64,000 bases of DNA. Origin: Megaustenia siamemsis (lineage: Eukaryota; Mollusca; Gastropoda; Stylommatophora; Ariophantidae). The stretch spans positions 12,671,107-12,735,106 of the forward strand of contig JAVIAB010000047.1 of NCBI GenBank assembly GCA_032433765.1, given 5' to 3'. The notes under the pieces were generated by a model. The model did no database searches. It saw only the letters and a list, made by a program, of their open reading frames with translations, and was not told the DNA's origin. Position 1 is the stretch's first letter. Every line of letters starts with the position of its first letter. The position numbers and the translations under genes were made by a program. Below are positions 34,021-43,689 of the stretch, one piece after another.

Positions 34021-34089
34021 CTCCCAGCAGGCTGTGAACACATTCATCAATTCTGGACAAATGTCAGACACAGGGGGCTTATCCAGTGG
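34021..34089 (-). CDS. Kinase-like gene, exon 9 seen (subdomain XI)
   Basis: 23 codons between an acceptor TTTAATTCAG and a donor GTATGT, phase 0 on both sides. It encodes SDICPELMNVFTACWE, the helix and C-W-E motif that precedes 'DP..RPS' near the end of kinase domains. The expected RPS-like arginine must lie in a following exon that I could not find. Confidence 0.75.
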
Positions 34090-34649
34090 CTGAATTAAAG
34101 AAGAAAAAATTTTTAATGAACAAGTAAATTTCTTGAAATAGATTACAAATAAATCAAGAAATATTTATTTAACAAGGAGAAACTCAAAGATAAAACCTAC
34201 ACAAATGGCATAGGAATATAGGTTTTTATCAGCACTTGGAAAAACTCACACAAAAATTCAGAAAACATTGGAAATAATACAATTCAGGGATTTGGGCCCA
34301 ATTTCTGTTTTGGAAAACTTATTGTTAATATTTTTGTTGCTCTTTGTGAATTTTTCCACATGGTGTTCTAATGCCCCCTGGGCAACGTGTGTAAAAAATC
34401 TTTGAGTATCAAAACTCACAATTGTATCTCTTCTCTTCTTAGAATTCACCTGTTAATTAGTGCGGACGCCCTATGTCACTATTTTATGGCAAAATTGCAA
34501 TGCCTATGCCTTTTAGCTGACACATCTGTCTTTGGCATGGGTAGGTTTTGTTCAACAATTTTGTTCAAGCAGCAGTAATTTTTTGGCCAATTCGTTTTTA
34601 CTTTTAACTTTTGTTTGTTTGTTGTTAGGATCTTCATCATTGCATACCA

Positions 34650-35055
34650 GACAAATCCATAGAAGCTCCGACATCCCCCTCAAGAATCTTGAGAAAATCC
34701 GAGGAGAATCTTGTTTCATGTACATGGCCTGGGATTCACAGTTTGGCCAGATTTCTGCTGACAATTTTGTCTAAGCAGCGGAAAAATTTATGGCCTACTC
34801 TTTTCAATTTTAACTGCCAAGGGTTCTTTAATGTGCGCGAGTCCACACAGGACTTCCTGTTTATTGCCGTTATCCTAGACATCAGAGAAGGGTAATGTCA
34901 TACAGAAACCACTGATTAATTTTTCCAATTTTGAAAAAAATCACCACCGCTTTTAGTGGTTCAAAGGACTAGATATTGGATCTCACTACGGAGAGACAAG
35001 GAGAAGGTAAAGTCATGAAGAAACCATAGATTGAAAGTGTAAATTCCCATGATGT
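34650..35055 (-). mobile_element. SINE family G-like pieces
   Basis: Two partial copies: ATTTTAACTGCCAAGGGTTC and TTAATGTGCGCGAG (34,810-34,840), then AGATATTGGATCTCACTACG and AAAGTCATGAAGAAACCATA (34,970-35,030), in the order of family G. No complete head. Confidence 0.55.
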
Positions 35056-35059
35056 CATA

Positions 35060-35585
35060 CTTCACCAAGTCCCCAATAATTATATTTAAATTGTATCATA
35101 AAACATTACCACATATATGAACTATCACAAGATGATGAATCATAATTTATTTCTAAACACTACATAATGAAATGTAAAAGGTGCTTGTTATGTTGTCATT
35201 TGTGTATGAGAATAAGGTGTTAAAGTTCACATTCTTCCATGGTCATAATTATAATTAATATTCATGTTGTCAACATCTTACCAGGTCACTCTCCTTGCTC
35301 TGAGAACAAATATTTGCTACTTATTTTTCAGTTACAATAATTAACTCTTTCTGTACATTTCACCGCACTGTGCGCCATGACGATTTTGGCCGCGTACGTT
35401 TCGTCGCACAGTGCGCCACTCCCAATTTGATTAGTGTGAACCATCATCAAACCACATTCTTTTTACATGTCTTGTATCATCTTGGTATTGGTGAAATCAA
35501 TACCTGGTTCAATTATCTAAAAATTCAAATATAATATGTTATATGTTAGATAAAAATAAATATATAGATTGGTTCTTGTTGTGTT
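35060..35585. other. No gene; palindromic GC-rich pair at 35,364 and 35,405
   Basis: CGCACTGTGCG (35,364-35,374) and CGCACAGTGCG (35,405-35,415) are each palindromic around one base and are also complementary to each other, about 30 bp apart, in otherwise AT-rich DNA. Confidence 0.8.
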
Positions 35586-35587
35586 GT

Positions 35588-35737
35588 TGTTTGCGTTCGC
35601 CCGATGACTAAAGGAGTACACCTCTTCATCATCCACCCTTAAAAGGACGTTAAGTGGGTGTGTATGCGTTGTGTTGTGGTTTGCAGTATAACTGTGATAT
35701 TTGCGCCTTTCGGCCCAACACATCCGACTTCAGCATA
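35588..35737 (+). mobile_element. Repeat family D, copy 5 (5' part only)
   Basis: GCCCGATGACTAAAGGAGTA to TTTCGGCCCAACACATCCGA and CAGCATA. It then ends abruptly at ATAGATTGGTTCTTA, a string that also stands just before it at 35,564, so this is a target-site duplication of about 15 bp (TATAGATTGGTTCTT). Confidence 0.85.
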
Positions 35738-35921
35738 TAGATTGGTTCTTAAAACCATGAAAAAATTGTTGTCTCTGAAATCTCTTCCGTTGCATTGATA
35801 AAAAGCTTGTATGCAGAAAGAGTTAATTAAGTGTGTAAAAATAATCAAATTATCAAGCAGAATTTGTTAAAACTCACCTAATGAGGCAGACAAGTTGGCA
35901 AACGTTAACAATACCTGCCAG

Positions 35922-36180
35922 TAAAAAAAGTAAAGTACCCCCGTCACGCCTAGTGGCGTATAGGGTAATATGGTGTTAGTGACCCTATATTTTACAGACC
36001 TTCAGCACATGATTTTTGGGGTAATGTGGTCGGTATAACGCCCGTGCTGCTTTACTTTCCCAGAAAAAAATCCGGTACCCATTTAAGGCTGGGTGAACCC
36101 GGAAGCCGTCGGTTGGGATCGAACCCTACCCCTTGTCCTTTGTAGTCCAGTTCACTAACCACTGAGCTATCGCGGCTCCC
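35922..36180 (-). mobile_element. SINE family E, well preserved
   Basis: Clear A box (TAGCTCAGTGG) and B box (GGTTCGATCCC) on minus, T-rich 3' tail. CCTGCCAG at 35,914 and 36,183 is a likely target-site duplication. Confidence 0.93.
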
Positions 36181-36363
36181 TTCCTGCCAGATACAAGTAT
36201 AATCAATGAAGAGTTCAAGTAGTTTGCCAGGAACAAATAAGATCAAGAACATGAAGGTTAGCAGATAAGTATGCTACGGATAGGAACTTATGAATGTGAT
36301 TGTAGCTCATGCAAAACGACTGTTGAACATTTGCTACAGTTATGCTAAACACATAATAAATAT

Positions 36364-36614
36364 GGGAGCTGTGATAGCTCAGTGGTTAGTGAACTGGACT
36401 ACAAAGGTCGGGTTTCATTCTGATCGATGGCTTCCAGGCTCTTCCAGCTTTAAATGGGGACCAGATTTTTTTCTGGGAAAGTAAAGCGGCACAGGTGTAA
36501 TACCGACCACATTACCCCAATAATCATGTACCGAAGATTTATAAAAATTTATGGTCACTAACACCATATTCCCTATATGCCACTTGGCGTGACGAGGCAT
36601 TTTATATTGTATTG
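36364..36614 (+). mobile_element. SINE family E with 12-bp target-site duplication
   Basis: GGGAGCTGTGATAGCTCAGT head, shorter loop before a diverged B box (GGGTTTCATTC). CATAATAAATAT at 36,352-36,363 recurs at 36,615-36,626. Confidence 0.95.
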
Positions 36615-36765
36615 CATAATAAATATCTTGTCGCTATCACCAGTACCATAGCTAAAAAGCTGTATATCAATGTCACCAGCCTCGAGATAACCAATGCTTT
36701 CTTAAACAGTAAGATTGATCTCTAAAGGTGTACAAAAAAAGGAAGAATATAAATATAATACTCAC

Positions 36766-36897
36766 CAGTAATTTAAATTCATCATCAAGTTTGTGTCGAT
36801 GTTTATACCAGATTGGATAGCCTGTGACCATCTCATTTAGCAAACATCCAAGTCCCCAAACATCACTGGCATAATCCACCCTGACATTTTCTCTAAG
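36766..36897 (-). CDS. Kinase-like gene, exon 8 seen (subdomain IX)
   Basis: 44 codons, phase 0 to 0; acceptor ATACCAACAG, donor GTGAGT. Encodes YASDVWGLGCLLNEMVTGYP, the classic D-x-W-x-x-G segment in the C-lobe that stabilises the catalytic loop, followed by a helix rich in Lys/His/Asp. This is the clearest kinase signature in the window. It is well conserved although HRD and DFG are lost, so the fold is probably under selection. Confidence 0.9.
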
Positions 36898-37084
36898 CTG
36901 TTGGTATAAATATAATACACATAAAAATAACATAATAGCATCTACATCTTTCTTCTTGACTGCTTCTACACAGTCAGTATCCATCTGATAATTTTTCATT
37001 ACCTAACAACCACTTTTCTTCATAATGTGCCCATTAGAAGGACTTTAATTGAGTGTAAACAAGTTTGTCACTAGTTTCCTGCTC

Positions 37085-37185
37085 TTCTGTTCATGGAATC
37101 AGTTTCACTGAAGTCGGGAATTTCCCATGTCTGCTCGACTTAAGCCACAGCTCTTGCCAAAACATGTTGACAAGGTCGACTACGG
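37085..37185 (+). repeat. Repeat family L-like piece
   Basis: TTCATGGAATCAGTTTCACT, GGAATTTCCCATGTCTGCTC and GTTGACAAGGTCGAC are related to 27,437-27,545. Confidence 0.5.
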
Positions 37186-37519
37186 TGCAGCCCTAATCAG
37201 CAGCACAGGTAATAATTTTAAATGAATTTCATTGAATAGAGAGTGCACAGTCACTTCCTACTCCAGGCCCCTCGAAAATACATAATTTAAAACCAACAAA
37301 ACAACAAAAACAGTTTAAGTGATAACATTAGTCTCTGTAAAAAAAACAGGGTGACATGTGCAACCATTGCCCATTGTAAGTTGGTGTTAGCAAGGTTGAG
37401 CTCCAGTGGCAAGCCAAGTCAGCTGCGTGGGTGACAATTTACAATGACATCATGAAAAAAGAGTGCCCACAATCACTTCTAATTTCAATTCACAGCAATA
37501 ACAATATTCCAATAACAGT

Positions 37520-37740
37520 ATAACTGTTATATTTGCACCTTCCGGCTCAACACATCTGTCTTTGGCATGGTATTTTTGGGTAGCCTTTCCTCTTTGATTG
37601 TTACTCGTTTTTCCAGATTGGTTAGTCTATTTCCAGGGGCATCACTGCAAGATGAAGTAGGTTTGCTGACCCTGATGCATGCAGTCAGCTATAGATTGCT
37701 GACCAATCATCCCACATGCTGGCGGGTGTTTTGACCCCTG
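37520..37740 (+). mobile_element. Repeat family D, copy 6
   Basis: TTTGCACCTTCCGGCTCAAC, ATTGTTACTCGTTTTTCCAG, GCAGTCAGCTATAGATTGCT follow the family D order. Older than copy 1. Confidence 0.75.
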
Positions 37741-37969
37741 TCCGTCCAAAACAATTAGTAACATCTTGTAGAGCAAGAAAAATCTTCAATTCATCTGTTC
37801 TGTGAATATGTACCAAGTCTGGTCTCCATTGTTGTCCACAGGTAGTTTTGAATGCCTCTCTGAAGTCTAAAACTTGGTTGATCTTGTCATGGTTCCCCTT
37901 ATAATAAATTAAACATCATCTTACCAAGGGCACAAATCACAACTACAATTTTGCCAGAAAACAATAATT

Positions 37970-38456
37970 ACATCTTTCAAACAAGAGTCATCAAATCTTT
38001 CAGACCATCATCTAAGGCCAGTACCATGAAAAATGGAAACAAGAATACCCAAAGTATAACAAGAGAGATGGATACCTCCAACTATCATGGAGGGATCAAG
38101 TCATCTTACTTCGCCTACGCACTGGCCACAACAGAATGAAAAGCCAAATGTTCACCAAACTCAAAATAAAAACTACTAGCCAATGCCACTGTACCCTGGA
38201 TAACATGACAACAAAACATGTTCTACAGAATCGCCCCCAGTACATAGCCCTGAGAAGGACAATGTGGCCCACACCCACCTCCCTGGAAGAGAAACTCTAT
38301 GGGGCAACTGAATCACTGACACAGAAAGCTGCCTTCATAAGAGAGCCCAGCATCCTAGTCTGAATTAGGGCCCACGATTATAGAAGAAGAAAAAATCTTT
38401 CAGATAGGAGTCATCAAATATTTCAGACAAGAGTTATCAAATCTTTCAGACAATGA
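37970..38456 (+). repeat. 24-bp repeat split by LINE C
   Basis: Variants of AGAGTCATCAAATCTTTCAG occur at about 37,983 and, beyond the inserted LINE, at 38,393-38,450 (four partial copies). Confidence 0.8.
38005..38392 (+). mobile_element. LINE family C, 5'-truncated insertion with 12-bp target-site duplication
   Basis: One frame from 38,016 gives KWKQEYPKYNKRDGYLQLSW, VILLRLRTGHNRMKSQMFTK, CHCTLDNMTTKHVLQ and WPTPTSLEEKLYGATESLTQ, stop at 38,363. The RTGHNR box, Cys/His pattern and LYG segment are those at the end of RNase H-carrying LINEs. The frame is open over about 115 codons, so it is young. AAATCTTTCAGA at 37,993-38,004 and 38,393-38,404 flanks it, although the surrounding 24-bp repeat also contains this word. 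Confidence 0.88.
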
Positions 38457-38465
38457 AATCTTTAC

Positions 38466-38593
38466 CTCTGGAGTAATGATATGACGAGGCAGAGCTAGCA
38501 GAAGATGTCCTCCATCATAGCTGGGCTGTTTCCCCTCAGGTGGTTCCAACAAGACAGAGCAAGAGAAGTTGCTCAGTTTGACCAGAAAATCCA
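38466..38593 (-). CDS. Kinase-like gene, exon 7 seen (activation segment)
   Basis: Two bases plus 42 codons, phase 1 to 0; acceptor GACTTCAG, donor GTAAAG. Encodes DFLVKLSNFSCSV, where NFS stands in place of the DFG triad, and ends HIITPE, where TPE stands in place of APE. An alternative acceptor eight bases upstream (ACATACAG) would give phase 2 and fit a longer exon 6. The loss of the metal-binding aspartate points to a pseudokinase. Confidence 0.85.
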
Positions 38594-38632
38594 CTGAAGT
38601 CCTGTATGTTACCAGGATATTTTTACCTGGGA

Positions 38633-38876
38633 CACAAATTACAGCAGTGATCTTTCAGCATACTAGACAAATTACAGCAGTGATCTTACAGCATACTAGA
38701 CAAATTACAGCAGTGATCTTACAGCATACTAGACAAATTACAGCAGTGATCTTACAGCATACTAGACAAATTACAGCAGTGATCTTACAGCATACTAGAC
38801 AAATTACAGCAGTGATCTTTCAGCATACTAGACAAATTACAGCAGTGATCTTTCAGCATACTAGACAAATTACAAA
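38633..38876 (+). repeat. 33-bp minisatellite, about seven copies
   Basis: ACAAATTACAGCAGTGATCT, TACAGCATACTAG repeated; units are almost identical. One plus frame gives the 11-residue period QITAVILQHTR. It lies in the intron 40 bp upstream (in gene direction) of exon 7. Confidence 0.95.
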
Positions 38877-38907
38877 TAAACATACAAAACAAATTAGGAA
38901 ATAGACA

Positions 38908-39145
38908 TTGTCATTGGATGCCATCTGCACATAGGAGGTTGTCTACCATGGAGCGCCATTTTACTCTGTCTCTTGTCTTGATGGTGCATGTAGTTATAGG
39001 TTCACCTGTGCATCTTTTGTTGTTATCAGTGCACTTTAGTCTTGGTCTGCCTATGCCCTGTCTACCTTGTACCTTTCCTTCCTAGATCACTTTTAGTAGG
39101 GTATTGTGTCTCTTTACATGCCCCAAAAATTTCAATTGTCTTTTT
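38908..39145 (-). mobile_element. LINE family T, C-terminal end
   Basis: Minus strand reads KVQGRQGIGRPRLKCTDNNK, then TCTIKTRDRVKWRSMVDNLL, CADGIQ and a stop: the GRPRxxW...DRxxWRxMV signature of endonuclease-type LINEs. Confidence 0.75.
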
Positions 39146-39159
39146 TAATTGTTAAGTAG

Positions 39160-39365
39160 TTGTATGGCAAGAACAATAATGGAAGGCATGGTACCTGGGT
39201 AACGCATCAGGGACAGACCTAGAAGAAGGTGGTTTCAAGACATCAGGGAGACCTTGAACATGACAACAAAAGAAGTGGTAGATCTGGCTAGAGACAGAGA
39301 TTCTTTCAGATGGGCAATGGTGAATTCAACATTCTGCATAAGATATGTGATCTGATCCTGTTAAC
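39160..39365 (+). mobile_element. LINE family U, C-terminal end
   Basis: Plus strand reads MARTIMEGMVPG, a stop, RIRDRPRRRWFQDIRETLNM, TTKEVVDLARDRDSFRWAMV and ends after about ten more residues. A different LINE from T, back to back with it. Confidence 0.75.
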
Positions 39366-39539
39366 CAGTTCTTTTTTTATTTACAACTAATTTAGAACTT
39401 GGAAAGACAGTACACAAAAAATAAAAAATAAACATGAAAAACTAAACAAAGTGGATAAATAAGAGAATGGGCGCAATAAACTAGACAATTAAATATTACA
39501 CAAAATAAATAACAAGAACAAAAAAGAACTGTGTCAAAG

Positions 39540-40075
39540 ACTCAAATTGGCATGGTGTTAGTGCACTTATTTTTGGTTAATGTGTTTAGCAATGTGCAGA
39601 GCTTTTTTTTCTTATTTTTTTGCGTTCACCAGCTTTCACATTTGGCAAAATCCCTAGCAGCTAGGAACTTAATTTTGCGCTTTAATCCGTTTTTCCCTGG
39701 CAGTCGTGAGCACAGGGGTTCGTCACTGCACATGTAGATAGCTCCATCTTTAGAGGTACTCATATTATTTCAGTTGATGAGTAATTGATGTTTCAAACTG
39801 GGCCTCGCTGCTGAGACGTGGGGTGGTTGCCACAGAGAGAAATTACAAATAAAAATCCCAACTGGTGCAGATTTAAACTCACAACATCTCTGTCTCGAGA
39901 CCGGCATCTAGCCTTGAGATCAATCAGTCCCCCAGTGTTCAGTACTGTCTTATCCAGAAAAAAATCTCTAGTACCCATTTAAGGCTGAGTGAACCTAAAA
40001 GTTGTAAAGGTGTAACCCAACCTCTTGTCCGCAGCAGCAGCAGCAGACCAATGCTTTAACACGGCTCTTACATAC
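39540..40075 (-). mobile_element. SINE family E copy interrupted by SINE F
   Basis: TGGTGTTAGTGCACTTATTT and GTTAATGTGTTTAGCAATGT (39,553-39,597) plus ATCCAGAAAAAAATCTCTAG, TACCCATTTAAGGCTGAGTG (39,953-40,000) are two halves of a family E copy on minus. A (CAG)n patch lies at 40,035. Confidence 0.8.
39600..39935 (-). mobile_element. tRNA-derived SINE family F, copy 4, inside SINE E
   Basis: Minus strand: GGGGGACTGATTGATCTCAA, B-box region GTTGTGAGTTTAAATC, TCATCAACTGAAATAATATG, TGCCAGGGAAAAACGGATTA and AGGGATTTTGCCAAATGTGA. Confidence 0.9.
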
Positions 40076-40129
40076 AATAAATAAGTCATTATAAAAAGGC
40101 TGATTTCACTAATACCATATTTTATTTTA

Positions 40130-40325
40130 CTTCAAACCACAGCAAACATCTGGACAGTTAAATTTGGACTACAAATAAATATGGACTGAGTTGTTTTTGG
40201 AAATTTGGACAACATATAAACAAAGACTGACTTGTTTTTGGTTAATTTTAATAACATATAAACATGGACTGAGTGTTTTTTTTTGTTTAAATGGGACAAC
40301 ATATAGACATAAACTAAACAGTTTC
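40130..40325 (-). repeat. ~50-bp degenerate tandem repeat, four copies
   Basis: On minus, AGTCCATGTTTATATGTT-type blocks followed by A-rich spacers recur near 40,310, 40,265, 40,215 and 40,170. The array touches the 3' side of exon 6 and its first unit seems to have used the sequence after GAGAAACT. Confidence 0.8.
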
Positions 40326-40359
40326 TCATCTGAAGATGACAATTTGTCTATATTCTTAC

Positions 40360-40497
40360 TAGTCCAGTAGAGATAAGCTATGCCTTGTTTGTTAAGATGG
40401 TCCAGAGCAGATATGAGCTGGCGCATCACATCAAGAACTGGAACAACTGAGAATTGTTGTGGTTCGCATAGTGGAAGGCACTCGTGAAGTGTATATC
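40360..40497 (-). CDS. Kinase-like gene, exon 6 seen (alpha-D to alpha-E)
   Basis: Two bases plus 45 codons and one base, phase 1 to 1; acceptor CTTTTGCAG, donor GTAAGA. Encodes LDVMRQLISALDHLNKQGIA, the alpha-E helix that precedes the catalytic loop. The next residues, YLYWT, fall where HRDLK is expected. If the exon is read past this donor to 40,320 (weak donor GTTTAG), YLYWTSKNI aligns with HRDLKPSNI, keeping only the Asn, and phase would match the alternative acceptor of exon 7. Either way HRD is absent. Confidence 0.8.
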
Positions 40498-40729
40498 CTG
40501 CAAAAGAAAAATGCAGCTCATGACAAAGTTCAGCATTACAAGGTATGTCAAAATAATGTTACACTCAATGGAAGAAATTACAAATGTGTTAACATATAGT
40601 CTCAGATAATTTTACACCAAAGTGTTCTGTGTAACTTGAATGGTTTCCTACTGTGTGGTAATAACAATGAACAAGCTAAGATCCTGTATAATAATAATCA
40701 GCTTTCAATAATGATTTTAATTAAATGTT

Positions 40730-40865
40730 AAATAGAGACCCTGCATTCGCTAGTGGTAAGATATCGGCCTCTGGACAAGTAGGTCCCGTGTTTAAATCCC
40801 ATTGTAGGCGGTGCAGGCAAATATACAACAACAAATGTAAAAAAATCCTTTATGTTTTTCAGTGA
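40730..40865 (+). mobile_element. tRNA-like SINE head (family G-like)
   Basis: GCTAGTGGTAAGATATCGGC and CCGTGTTTAAATCCCATTG resemble A and B boxes, followed by GTAGGCGGTGCAGGCAAATA. Only about 100 bp retained. Confidence 0.6.
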
Positions 40866-40889
40866 AACATTCTTGAATTCCTTATTAGT

Positions 40890-41754
40890 TGCGTACTCAT
40901 GACATAGTCATCAGCAGTCAGATAAAAACAATGCAGGAAAACACAAATGAACTATCATCAACAGCCAGCAAAATTGGGCTTGAGATCAATCATAAAAAGA
41001 CTAAAGTCATGAAAAGCTTAATTCTAACAGATGACAGAATGTACATGGAAAACAAACCAGTGGAAGAGATCGATCACTTTATCTATCTTGGAAGTCACAT
41101 TGATTGAGAAGGGGATACAAGTAAAGAAATTAGAATCAGAATAGCTAAAGCAGCAATGTCTTTCAGAAGCCTTGAAAAGTTGTGGAAATCAAAACTCATC
41201 AACACAAACACAAAACTTAACACTATTCAAACCAATGTACTATCAACTCTTACGTATGCATGTGAGAGCTGAGAAAACAACAAGAGATATAGAAACAAAG
41301 TTGAACGCATCCGAAAATAAATGTCTAAGGAAAATACTTGGTATTGCGTGGAACGAATTCAAAACAAATGAGGAATTTAAAGAAATCATCAATCAACCAC
41401 TAATATCTTCAGTAATTAAGAAAAGACGATGGTCATATGTTGGACATGTGATGAGGAGAGATAATAACCGAATAACAAAGCAAGCCCTCATGTGGGAAAA
41501 AACAGGTAAGAGGAAAAGTGGCTGACCCAGAGAGACACTGAGAAGAACATTGATCAGAGAGTCATGAGTAGCAGGAATCAGCTCCCTCAATGAGATAGAG
41601 TTGCATGCACAGAACAGAGACAAATGGTGAGATTTGATAAAAGATCTTTACAAGGATTGAAAACTGCTAGAATAAAAATTTAGAAAAGAGAAAGTGTATC
41701 TGGGTCTATGTCCTATGGGCTGGCTACGGTTCAAAAGATAGATAGATATATAGA
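40890..41754 (+). mobile_element. LINE family A, long 5'-truncated copy
   Basis: Starts just after the reverse-transcriptase FADD box (VISSQIKTMQENTNELSS), continues through FIYLGSHID, an in-frame stop, then RIAKAAMSFRSLEKLWKSKL, KCLRKILGIAWNEFKTNEEF, WSYVGHVMRRDNN and ends with the 3' UTR and a GATAGATAGATA tail. One stop and one frameshift, otherwise intact. Confidence 0.92.
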
Positions 41755-42735
41755 AACAATATAGAGAAAACTGGACTTAAGATTAACACAAACAAAACTA
41801 AACATATAAGATTGAATGAATGCAATGACCAACCATCCTACTACACTTCAAGAAGTGACTAGGATGTGTTTGTCTACCTGGGCCCGAAATGGTTGTAGAT
41901 CATCATCATCAAGCACCACGCCTGTTGGCATTGCTGACCTTCTGCCAAGTCATTCTCTTAAGCTGTCTGGTATCTTTTGTACCTAATATTGGAAATTAGC
42001 TCTCTTTTTGCTTTGGCCACTTTCAGAACGTTTTCATTACCCTTCTTAGCTGTCCATGGTATTCTCAATATTCTTCTGTAAAACCACATTTCAACAGCTT
42101 CCAATGATTTTCTTGTCTTTTGTCATATTGTCCATGATTCACATCCATATGTTAAGTCTGGCTCTACATAACATTTAACAACTAAGATTGTAGAAAGAAA
42201 TGCTGAAACAGAAATCAAAACTAGACTATCAGAAGCAAGTCAAGCAGCTGCACCACTTAGGATCAATGAAAGACATTCATCATTAAAAATAAGACTAAAA
42301 TTCACATCTTCAAGTCCAATGTGATAAATATGCTAGTGTATGAATTAGAAAAATGAAGACTTGCCAACACCTTCTGTCTCAAACTAAAAGCATTTCAAAA
42401 CAGACATACTCTAGATCCCTGGCTGTTGTTTGGGCTTAACATTATCTCCAGCAACGATTTTCATAAGGTAACATGCACATTAATAGAGGCCCTAAAGAGA
42501 TGTCATAGGATAGGCCATGTTCTAAGAATGTTTCAGACAAGTATATGAAAGTAGCTCTTCGTTGGGCTGGAGATGGCAAGAGAATATGAGGAAGACAAAA
42601 AGAAATATAGTAATGAGATAATGCTTAATAGGAACTGAGGAAAACCAGCTTCACATTGGTCTGAAAGATTAGCTCAAGACAAACAACAATGGCGATTTCA
42701 AAGGAAAACTGTATGTATCAGAGGGCATGAAGAGA
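41755..42735 (+). mobile_element. LINE family I, split by LINE B
   Basis: NIEKTGLKINTNKTKHIRLN and VFVYLG before the insertion, and EIKTRLSEASQA-like residues, KSNVINMLVYELE, LKAFQN, RCHRIGHVLRMF and LRWAGDGKR after it (frameshifts). This is the standard order 'GLKIN..KTK...YLG...TRL..A...LYG.E...K+..F...GHVLR...ALRW'. Confidence 0.75.
41898..42186 (-). mobile_element. LINE family B, internally deleted, inside LINE I
   Basis: Minus strand holds AVEMWFYRRILRIPWTAKKG-like coding, a deletion of about 80 bp (GGTACAAAAGATACCAGACA) compared with 50,230-50,870, then GCCAACAGGCGTGGTGCTTG and (ATG)n. TTGTAGA on both sides may be a short target-site duplication. Confidence 0.82.
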
Positions 42736-42779
42736 CAAGTAGCTGAGAACTATGATTTCTACTCATTTATATAGCAAAA

Positions 42780-43031
42780 GCCATGGTAGCTCCATGGTTA
42801 GTGAACTGGACTACAAAGGACAAGAGGTTAGGTTTGACCCTGATTAACGGCTTCTGGGTTCACCCAGCCTTAAATGAGTACCAGATTTTTTTCTGGGAAA
42901 GTCAAGCAGCACAAGCGTAATACTGACCACATTACCCCAAAAATCATGTGCCAAAGGTCTATACAAATTATGGTCACTAATACCATATTACCAATACATC
43001 ACATGGCGTGATGGGGCTTTAAAATTTTTTT
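42780..43031 (+). mobile_element. SINE family E with 14-bp target-site duplication
   Basis: Head GCCATGGTAGCTCCATGGTT, B-box region GGTTAGGTTTGACCC, 3' end GGGGCTTTAAAATTTTTTTT. TTTATATAGCAAAA at 42,766-42,779 recurs at 43,032-43,045. Confidence 0.95.
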
Positions 43032-43217
43032 TTTATATAGCAAAAAGTGACTAACTGTTCTACTATAAGCAGGCAGAATAAAAGCTACAACTGGAACAAA
43101 AGCCAAAAGTTTGACATTTCAATTGCACACTCAATAAAAATTAGAATATAGATTAATTTGCAAATGTTTGTAAATCATACATAACGCAATTGAGGAAACA
43201 GATTTGGAGTGACTTAC

Positions 43218-43353
43218 CCTGTTCATAAATAGAACAGACAAGTATGTGATCATCAAAGCTGGCAGCCCACAACAGGGTGACCACAGAATTGTGACTCACA
43301 TTTCGAAGCCTAGAATAAACACCCCAGTGATCTCCATCATTTGCTGTAGAAAT
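43218..43353 (-). CDS. Kinase-like gene, exon 5 seen (N-lobe beta-4/5)
   Basis: 45 codons plus one base, phase 0 to 1; acceptor AATGTGACAG (another AG ten bases inside is out of phase), donor GTAAGT. Encodes YSRLRNVSHNSVVTLLWAAS then FDDHILVCSIYEQG, the 'L.HxNIVxLxA...ILV.EY..gG' segment that leads to the hinge. The preceding part is short, so the alpha-C helix may be reduced. Confidence 0.85.
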
Positions 43354-43488
43354 CTGTCACATTATCAGAACAAAGATTTCTAAAATAAATTGAATAGATA
43401 ATTTGTAAAAAGTTATTTAATCAGATAATTTTACAATAGATTACTGGCAGCTTATTTCTAAAACAAAATAATTGTTTGTGGTTGTTGT

Positions 43489-43650
43489 TTGGGAGGGGGG
43501 GGGGGGGGAGAGAGAGAGAGACATGGTCTACAGACATGGGAAATGAAAAAAAAAAACAGTATGGATAAGTGGAAGGCACAAATTAGAACAATGTTTCGGC
43601 TCAATAGGCCGTCAACAGGAACAAACATACAACACACACACACAGATAGG
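43489..43650. repeat. G-run, (GA)n and (CA)n microsatellites
   Basis: A 17-base G run interrupted by A, GAGAGAGAGAG and ACACACACACA lie within 160 bp. Open frames here come from the low complexity. Confidence 0.9.
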
Positions 43651-43689
43651 TATTTTAAATTAAAAAATAACAAATTATTATTAGTATAT

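Noticed and set aside
33855..34043. 62-codon frame starting MCSQPAG
   Set aside because: It overlaps the donor side of exon 9 in another frame and has no domain; the exon reading is better supported.
37760..37920. Possible exon on minus (KINQVLDFREAF)
   Set aside because: Open for about 50 codons, but it continues into repeat D without splice signals; no kinase similarity and phases do not help.
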